Shown one piece after another: positions 29,001 to 38,000 of a DNA stretch of 64,000 nucleotides. How positions within the stretch are numbered: position 1 is the first letter of the stretch; the number at the start of each line of letters is the position of its first letter. This stretch comes from Maniola hyperantus (lineage: Eukaryota; Arthropoda; Insecta; Lepidoptera; Nymphalidae). A model generated the notes under the pieces. It did not search any database. It saw only the letters and a program-made list of their open reading frames with translations, and was not told where the DNA came from. Position numbers and translations under genes: made by a program. The stretch lies in the NCBI RefSeq assembly GCF_902806685.2, contig NC_048557.2, positions 4,584,666 through 4,648,665 of the forward strand. The letters run 5' to 3'.

Positions 29001-32000
29001 TTGATCTTTAATAAGGTCTTATCTCACCGAGTGGATAGGACTAGCAAGCTAGGTCGTTTACCCACCTAACAAGCCTTGGGAAGTGCGCAGGCGCAATGAC
29101 CCCTTTCCGCGAGAGTTTGGTGCAGCACGTCAGGTACTGCCTGTACACGTCTGCCGCATCGCATGTGCTGTTGTCGTTGGGCGGTAGAGCCTCGTACGTA
29201 GCACGCAGCCACGCTTGCACGAAATGCTCGTTTTCCTGGAAAATACACGGAAGATACAATATAGAGGGGCCTTTGTGCACTCATCCGTGAAATCACGGAT
29301 TCCGTAAAAATACGAATCGAAAGAGTACAGTACGCGGCCAAAAGTGATAAGCATCGATCTTCAGAAGGAGACAGCAGAATTGTAGAGCACTGTCTCGGTC
29401 GCTGAAACCGACAAAGCGTCATATGGGTATGAGTGACAGAGACAACGACAAGACTCTACAAAGATGAAATGTCATTCTAAAGGCCGATGTTCATCACTTT
29501 CGGCCGCGTACTGTACGTATTTGTATGACGGCAATGTCGAAGAATCACGGATACGAACCGAATACGGATGAGTGCACAAACGTCCTAAGAGATAATGCGC
29601 GTTGGTAACGCGTACTTGTTATATGGAGTGTTAACAACTACTTTTCATAAAAATCACTACCAAAACCAACCTGAAAAATGCACTAAACTGACCGCAATAA
29701 AGTAACTACATTTTTTTTTTAATTAAACGGTTTTATTGTAAAGAAACTAGCAGATGCCCGCAACTTCATCCGCATTGATTTAGGTTTTGAAAATCCCGTG
29801 GGATCACTTTGATTTTCCGGGATAAAAAGTAGCCTATGTCACTCTCCAGGTTTTAAACTATACCCATGCAAAAAACCAAGTCGATCCGTTGCGACGTGAT
29901 TGACGGACAAACAACAACAAACAAACACACTTTCGCATTTATAATAGGAGTAGTGACATTTTTTGATTTGTCGTGTAAAATGACGAAAAAATACGACTGT
30001 AGTACGGCACCCTCGGTGCGCGAGTCAGACTCGCACTTGGCCTATTTTTCCCTGGAGATAGCACTAAGTTGGCAACACTGGTTATACCTGCACAGTTCGT
30101 TGCTGTAAGTGTGACTGCTGCAGAGTGGACATGGGCGCCGAGGCAGGCACGGCCGTGGGTGTGGGGTTCGATGCTGCGGCCAAGGGCGGGGGCTCTGCAG
30201 TCGGTTTCGATGGCGTAGTTGGTTGCGACTGAAATACATATTATTTTCAAGGTTTTTGAAAACTAATGAGGCATTACGAACCAGTGGTAAATTTGGTAAG
30301 TGACGATTCATAAATAGTTGTAAAAGTTTGCAGGCTCTTCACCTCCAGAAGGATGCGATTATGATTGAGATTGAAGACTAAATCACTAAAAGTAACCTTA
30401 GGTAATGGTTAACCGGATACGTCAGGATTAAAACCTTTAGATTAACCGAGCCTTCGTGGGCGCACTGACAATATTCTCGCACACTACGAGAGACAACACA
30501 ATCTACCCTCGACGATAACTATAGCAACCCTCACTAGCTATGAGTCGTGACACCAACGTCTACTATGAGTATAGACAACACTAACTAAGGCCCTACCTAC
30601 ACCGGCTCCTCCATCCCCATACCGGTCCCAGACCAACCATCTAACCTAGCACACCACAACCTAGTACTATAACCTCAACATCTTAAACCACATTAGGTTA
30701 CAACAACAATTATAATAACCTACAGTACAGTGTCTACTGAGTAGTGCCCTCGACAAGAGCCACACGAATAATGCATCACTACAATTTTTTGTGTGTTGTT
30801 TCGGATTGACTATGCTGCGTAGGCTCTAATGGCCGCTACAGCGTCACCGGGGGGGGTTGGCGAGCGCGAAGCTCCGCCTGGGGGTGAGCCCTAGGGCTAG
30901 AGCAAATAATTCGAGAGGTCGGGGGGCAACGTCCTCCTAAGGGCGCCTCCTGTGAGGCTCGGACCACGGCTTAGGATGATGTTGGGATGGGTGGAGTTGT
31001 TGGACTACTGGTTAGTCCGTACGCCCCCGAGGCCGTGGCGTGAGTCCACGTCCGGGTGACGTTAGAAATCGGGGACCTCGTCTTCGCCGGCGAAGACGCT
31101 GTGATGAGATTGTATTGTGTAGCCCTACGAGATAGGGAGCATTGTCGGTCATGATTTGATCGTCGGGATCGTTGAGGACGTGCTTAGGGCGTCTTTTATC
31201 GGGAAGGTATAATCACTACAAACGGCGTATCCGATTTTATAGTCTCACAACGACGGTGGATGCGTGCCTACAAGTTTAATAGAAGAAAAAATATTTTTAT
31301 TTATTTAATGCCTTAATTGTTGTTGTGTCTTCGACAAGCTAAAGTCTATTGGTGTATGGGCCTCGAGACCAAGCCTCAGTTAGCGCACTGCTCATAAACA
31401 CAGTAAGTACATGGCTGACCTGGGGTGGGGCCCTACTACCATCGCTTAAAGTAATGCTTCAATATTGTTTTGACATTTTCATACAAAACTTGTCGGTTGT
31501 ACGACCCCTGACCTTTATTAGGCATTTGGATTTAGGATATATTTCGGAGCGTGTACTAAGGAATCAAATGATCCACTCGCCATTTTTCTATTGGATCGTG
31601 CGGCATATATCATGATATATCTCTTACTTGCGTAGCTGGGGCCTGGTGTGGTGGGGCTTCACTCACAGCGGCGACGGCTTGCGGCCCACTCACGGTCTCC
31701 ACTACGCGCATTAGTATGCACGCACGGGGCCCGTAGCTTTGTGCCTGTAAAAATAATAACTATAATAAGAAAAATCCTTCTTATCTAAATACTAGCTTAT
31801 AGAACACAAATTTCAAACCCCTATTTACCCCTAAGGGGTTGAAATTTCAAAAATCCTTTCTTAGCGGACGCCTTCGTAATAATAGCTACCTGCGTGCCAA
31901 ATTTTAGCCCGATCGGTCCAGTAGTTTGAGCTGTGCGTTGATAGATCAGTCAGTCAGTCAGTCAGTTACACAGTCAGTCACTTTTCCTTTTATATATTTA

Positions 32001-35000
32001 AGTTTAGTATGCATGGATAAGCTGTGATAGCCTAGTGGTTAGGACGTCCGCCTTCTAATCGGAGGTCAGGGGTTCGATCCCGGGCACGCACCTATAACTT
32101 TTCGGAGTTATGTGCGTTTTAATTAATTAAATATCATTTGCTTTAACGGTGAAGGAAAACATCGTGAGGAAACCTGCATGCCTGAGAGTTCTCCATAATG
32201 TTCTCAAAGGTGTGTGAAGTCTACCAATCCGGATTGATCATGATGATGATGATGATGATGATGCATGGATATCTGACGTACTGCAGATTGGTATTTTAAT
32301 ATTATTTCAGTGACTTACCTCGACCGTAACTAAAGAGACTAGTGTTTGCAGTAACCCGGGAACTCTAGCGACCGCCTCGCACGCGCGGTCACCTAGCGCC
32401 GTCAGTGCGTATACGCATTCCAACGTGCAAACCAGCACCATGATATCACGTAGAGTTAGTAATGCGCATACGTCACTGTACACCTGGAAATGAAATTATT
32501 TTTGTAAATCTGTGTTGAATCGATTTCGTCGATATTTTTTTCTCTAGGTACACCTCGATTCTTGACAAAGTTGATATAATTTAAGTCTCAAATCACTATA
32601 ACATCAAAGTAAAATGGAACTAAACAGCCTTGTTTTAAGGCTCAATTTAAGTTTGTTTTAAGGAACATATAAGGACATGCGTTGCGCGCACGTCGCACGG
32701 CCATATAATATCCACGAAAATGCTGTCGCGTTTCAGTTGATTTTAAGATTTATGCCTATAGAAATAGAATTTAATATTCTTTGCAAAAGAATCTGAATGA
32801 ACCAATCAACCACAGATAATATTTACTCAAAACCAAGTTCATACGAAAAGGTCATATAAAATTATAGAAAGCCATACATCGTAGTCATTATATACTAAGA
32901 TTTAGCCGACGCAATAAAGCAAACAATTGGCACTTTTATTCTATTTTTTGTGTTTAGACGCGTTAGAAGAGAGTAAAATTTAAAGTATACTTATTATAGT
33001 AAAATGACCATGTCAAACCTTAGCTTCCAGCGCTTTAAGCAAAGCATCCTCATTGGCCTCGTTTTGGGCCAGTTTATTGAGCAGCTCTAAAGCCGCTAGA
33101 ACTCTGGCGCGGTCCTGCGATATGAGCGCCGACTGGATTGTTGATATCACGTGGCGAGATATTAAACATGTTGCCGGATCCTGGTTGGAACAAAATACAT
33201 ATAAAATACTCTTTCATACACGATAGCCTGTATGGTAAAGAATAGGTATAATTGGTTTTTTCTCTCTAACTAGCTTATGCTCGCGATTTCGTTCGCGTGG
33301 ACTACACAAATTTCAAACCCCTATTTCACCCCCTTAGAGGTTGAATTTTCAAAAATCCTTTCTTAGCGGATGCCTACGTTATAATAGCTATCTGCATTCT
33401 GCATGCCAAATTTCAGCCCGATCCTTGCAGTAGTTTAAGCTGTGCGTTGATAGATCAGTCAGTCAGTCAGTCAGTCAGTCACCTTTTCCTTTTATATATT
33501 TGAAGATGTTGAAGAAAACTCTCAAGCATGCAGGTGTCCTCGCGATGTTTTCCTTCACCGTTAAAGCTAGTGATATTCAATTGCTTAAAATTAGATATGC
33601 GTGCCTGGGATTGAACTTGAATACGAAACCGACGTTTTAACCACTAGGCTATCACCGCTTTGTCTTTTACCATAACATCCTCAAAGGTGTGTGAAGTCTG
33701 TCAATCCACACTTCGCCAGCGTGGCAGCTTATAGCCCTTCTCATTCTAAGCGGAGACCCGTGCGGTGCGGCTCAGTGATGGATAAGATGATGACGAATCT
33801 CTAATAATTATGTTTACCTTAATAATCAGTTCTGTGGAAACATTTCCAAGAGTGTCCAAACCACTCTGCCGCAATGTTCCCACCCAGCAATTTGCACATA
33901 GCAACAAGAACCTACAACAAAAGTGTTTTGTAATACAATAAATAATAATAGCTATATGCAAGTGTTGAAAAAAATAAAAATAAAAATTATACAATAATAA
34001 TTTTGAAGTTTCCCTGGCTAGCTGTTATATAATATATCATTGCAGAAACTACGATATTTTTTCATTGTTATAATATTATTATTTTACATTCCAATATTTA
34101 CAATTTTAACAATATTGGAACAATATTTGAATAATGGAACTGGAACAGTGTTCCATTATTCAAATATTGTACTACAATATAATATTCACATCAGGAAGCA
34201 TAAAATTTTACCTATTCTGAGTAAATAATTTAAGTTTGAGTTTGAGTTATCAAGATAGAGAATCTTTCCAGCCTATTGGCAGAGGATATTCATCCTCTGC
34301 CAATGAGAGAATGTCAAAAATGATTTTGTTTTGAATAATATTTTTCATAAATTTCCTTTATTGTTTTTATATTCTAGTCTGTAAGGGGAGAGCACTGATG
34401 CCTATAACACGAGTGTACAACTTATTTTAGGCATCAGTGGTTTAACCTAATCTTGGCTGTAAGTTTTGGTGAAACAATATATGATTTATTATTTGACTAG
34501 ATGATGCCCGCAACTTCGTTGCATGGATTTAAGTTTTCCAAAATCCCGTGGGAACTTGTTAATTTTCCAGGATGAAAAGTATCCTATGTCCTTCCCCAGG
34601 ATGCAAGCTATATCTGTTCCGAATTGCGTCAAAATCGGTTGAACGGATGGGCCGTGAAAGGCTAGCAGACAGACAGACAGACACAATTTCGCATTTATAA
34701 TATTAGTATGGATTATTATTTACATCACCACTGTTTACATGACACCAACAGTACCTTATAAGCGTAGTGTTCCTGGCGAGATACTGCACGTTTTCGTCAT
34801 GGAAAGACAGCGAGCGTACAATAGATGCAATTTGCAATACACGCTGTGTGTACACACAGCTCGCTCCACCTGATAGCTCTGGTGCGAACAGCTGGTCTTC
34901 CTCCGATGGTTCCGTCACCCAGTCTTCCAGCAGATCCTTAAAATAAATGTCTCGTTAAAGAGATCAGACAAAACTATGAGACCTCATATTATAAACAAGT

Positions 35001-38000
35001 GCAATTTACTTTTCAGCAATTTTATAGACGAAAAGTCCAGTATTTTTTATGCTATGGAAATCATGAATACAATGTTACCAACATTTTTTATATGAATTAA
35101 GACTTTGGTTAGAGGGTTTTTATAATATCTACATTGATGTGGTCTACTATTATTAAGTACTAGATGATGCCCGCGACTTCGTCCGCTTGGATTTACGTTC
35201 TTTAAAATCCCGTGGGAACTCTTTAATTTTCCGGGATAAAAAGTAGCTTATGTCCTTCCCTGGGATATAACCTAACCCTGTACCAAATTTCACCAAAGTC
35301 GGTCGGTTGGGCCATGAAAAGCTAGCAGACAGACAGACAGACACACTTTCGCATTTATACTTACTATGGATGGATTTACTACTACTACTTTTATTATTAA
35401 GTATTTGTAAAGAATAAAAAACACAATTTATTTTTATTGTGTGTAATTTATGAAACTAAATTTTTAGTATACCAAGTTGCCTTAACTTAAGACTCACCTT
35501 CTAGCTCCTTAAGAGTTTATCACAGTTCTTACCTCCTCAACAATCTTCTCCAAGCTATCATCTTCCTCCTCGCCTTGCATCAGACAGTCAGTCAGTGTAT
35601 TGTGAGCAGCCAACGCTTGCACCATCAGTTCAGGCTGCTCTAGACCAGGTTGCATGAACTTGGTCTCATCTGCTAGCTCCTTAGCTCCACCACCTCCTGC
35701 TCTGAGCTGCCAGAAATCGTGAGGATATCTGCCACGGGCTTCGAAGTATGATCGGCCGATCGTGTCTCTAAGACTTGCTGAAAGAGATGATTTTATTGTA
35801 ACTAATCTATTTCTATTGATTATTTTATAGAGGTGTTTGGAAAAGCTATTTGAAAGATTTCATGTCAAATATTTTTTCCACCATCCACAGTTTTAAATAT
35901 TTTTTAAAGATTATATTTAGATTATTCCAAATATAATCTTCAATCAGAAATGAGGAGCTCCGTAGGAGAACTAGAGTAACCGACATAGCTCAACAGCTTG
36001 CGAAGCTTGCGAAGTGACAATGGGCAGGGCACATAGTTCGGAAAACCGATAGAGGTTGGGGTCCCAAGGTGCTGGAATGGCGACCTCGCACCGGAAGACA
36101 CAGTCTACCAGTGTGGCAGACTATGGCTAAAACACTTCTCACTCTGAGAGGAGACCCGTGCTCTGTAGTGAGCCGGCGATGGGTTGATCATGATAAAATA
36201 CTTACGGTGGTTATAAACTCCCGCATGAGCCAGTAAGAAGTCCAATATATGAGGAGTGGTGCTTAAAGGCAGTCTGTTAGAGTGGTCCGCTGCTAGAACC
36301 GTGCACACGTTGACGGCGAAGTCCTGTTCATTAGGCATAGGCGATAGTAACGACAAAGTCAATCTTTCTGAGGGACCAGCCACTTTATGGCCTGTGCGAA
36401 GAGGCTCGCCTGATGCTGTAAGTAATTTTTAATTTTATTAACCAACAGAATAGAATAGAATAGAATTTATTTTTATTCAAGTAGACTTATTACAAGTTCT
36501 TATGAATCGTTAACAAGTTTAATTTACCATTGGTTCGGAATGCCGTTCCTACCGAGAAGAACCAGCAAGAAACTCGGCGGTTGCTCTTTACAACTTTAAA
36601 AAACTGGTCAAGTGAGAGGTAATATTAACAAAGTATAAAATAACCTGATATGTAGGTGCCTCCACCAAACGTGATTCTTGGCATTCCGCCACCCCTTCCC
36701 CTTCTGGATATATCTTCATCCATATCATTATCATCATCCAGACGAGGTGGCCCCTTTGCTTTTTCATACCTTAAACATTATAAAATTATTATTATGAATT
36801 TCGTCATTACTATAATATATTATTTATTTATATGACCCCATTAAGCAGCGCCGGCCCCCCTCACTTCACCCATGCATTGTCCCAACAAGTTTAGTATTAC
36901 ACAATATACAGTAACTAGGTACTTTAAAATACCTACTTTTTTGTAAATATAGCTTGACAAAATAATATTCATACAAACACTTACTTCTCCAAATAGGTGC
37001 CATAGATTTTTCTGAGCAAGGTAGATCCATTGATACAAGGATGTGGTAACCTCAGCTGACGTAAAAATGACTCCCAGTTATCATTTTGATTAACCTGTAA
37101 ATAAAACTTCTTTATAAACCAATCATAGCAACTTGCCAAGCTAATTAACTTGGGTAAATTGAATTTAAGACAGAAACAACTTTAAATATAGTGTAAACTC
37201 TATATATATTAGAACGTGATATACTTGTATGTAAACTCATTACATCTAAAGTAAAGAAAGAATAAAATAGCGTTCTATATTTGTAAGTCTGTCACTTGTG
37301 AGTTATCGTTATCGTTGGAAAAAGTAATGTCTTTCTGTTAATATAATAAATTATATTTTATGTATTTATAAAGATTGAGTTTATTGGGCGATCCACCTCC
37401 TGATCATAAATAATATAGCAAAATTGAATTGAAGTTATTTTATTGTGTTATGACGAGTTTTCATTAAACAGATAGTAGAAAACAAATAATGTAAACTAAA
37501 AGAACCTTATCAATTTCTATGTTTTAAGGAGTTTTTCATATAATAGAAGTTTGCATAAATTTTGAATTTTTTTTATACATCTTACTTATTACATCTATTA
37601 GGTTAGCAATTACTTATTACCTGGTGTGATAATAAGTGATAAAATAACCTTAATATATTAAAGCAAGTGATACTTAATTGCTTGACTCCAAAGAGTTAGA
37701 AGTGTGTGCCTGGAATTGAACCCCAGACCTATAGGAGGCCAGTATTAACTACTGTCTATCACTGCTCCTACAGCAACAATAGCATAAGTAATATTTATAG
37801 CACTGCGCTAGAATTTCAAGTCAACTTACCCTACTAAGACCACCTCTCTGTTGCACAAGTGAATAAAGTAGGTACAAATCTATATCGATTCCATTTACTA
37901 CCGGTATTTTATACGGTATACTGAAATAAACATCACATTTTTTATATTATCCCATATCATCATACTAAGTTAAATCACATTGTATAAGATCATAAATAGG

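Noticed and set aside
32022..32095. tRNA gene (GGTTCGATCCC box B and TAGCCTAGTGG box A)
   Set aside because: The tRNA-like head continues into a body shared with several other copies in the window, so it is a SINE; no stable acceptor stem closes it.
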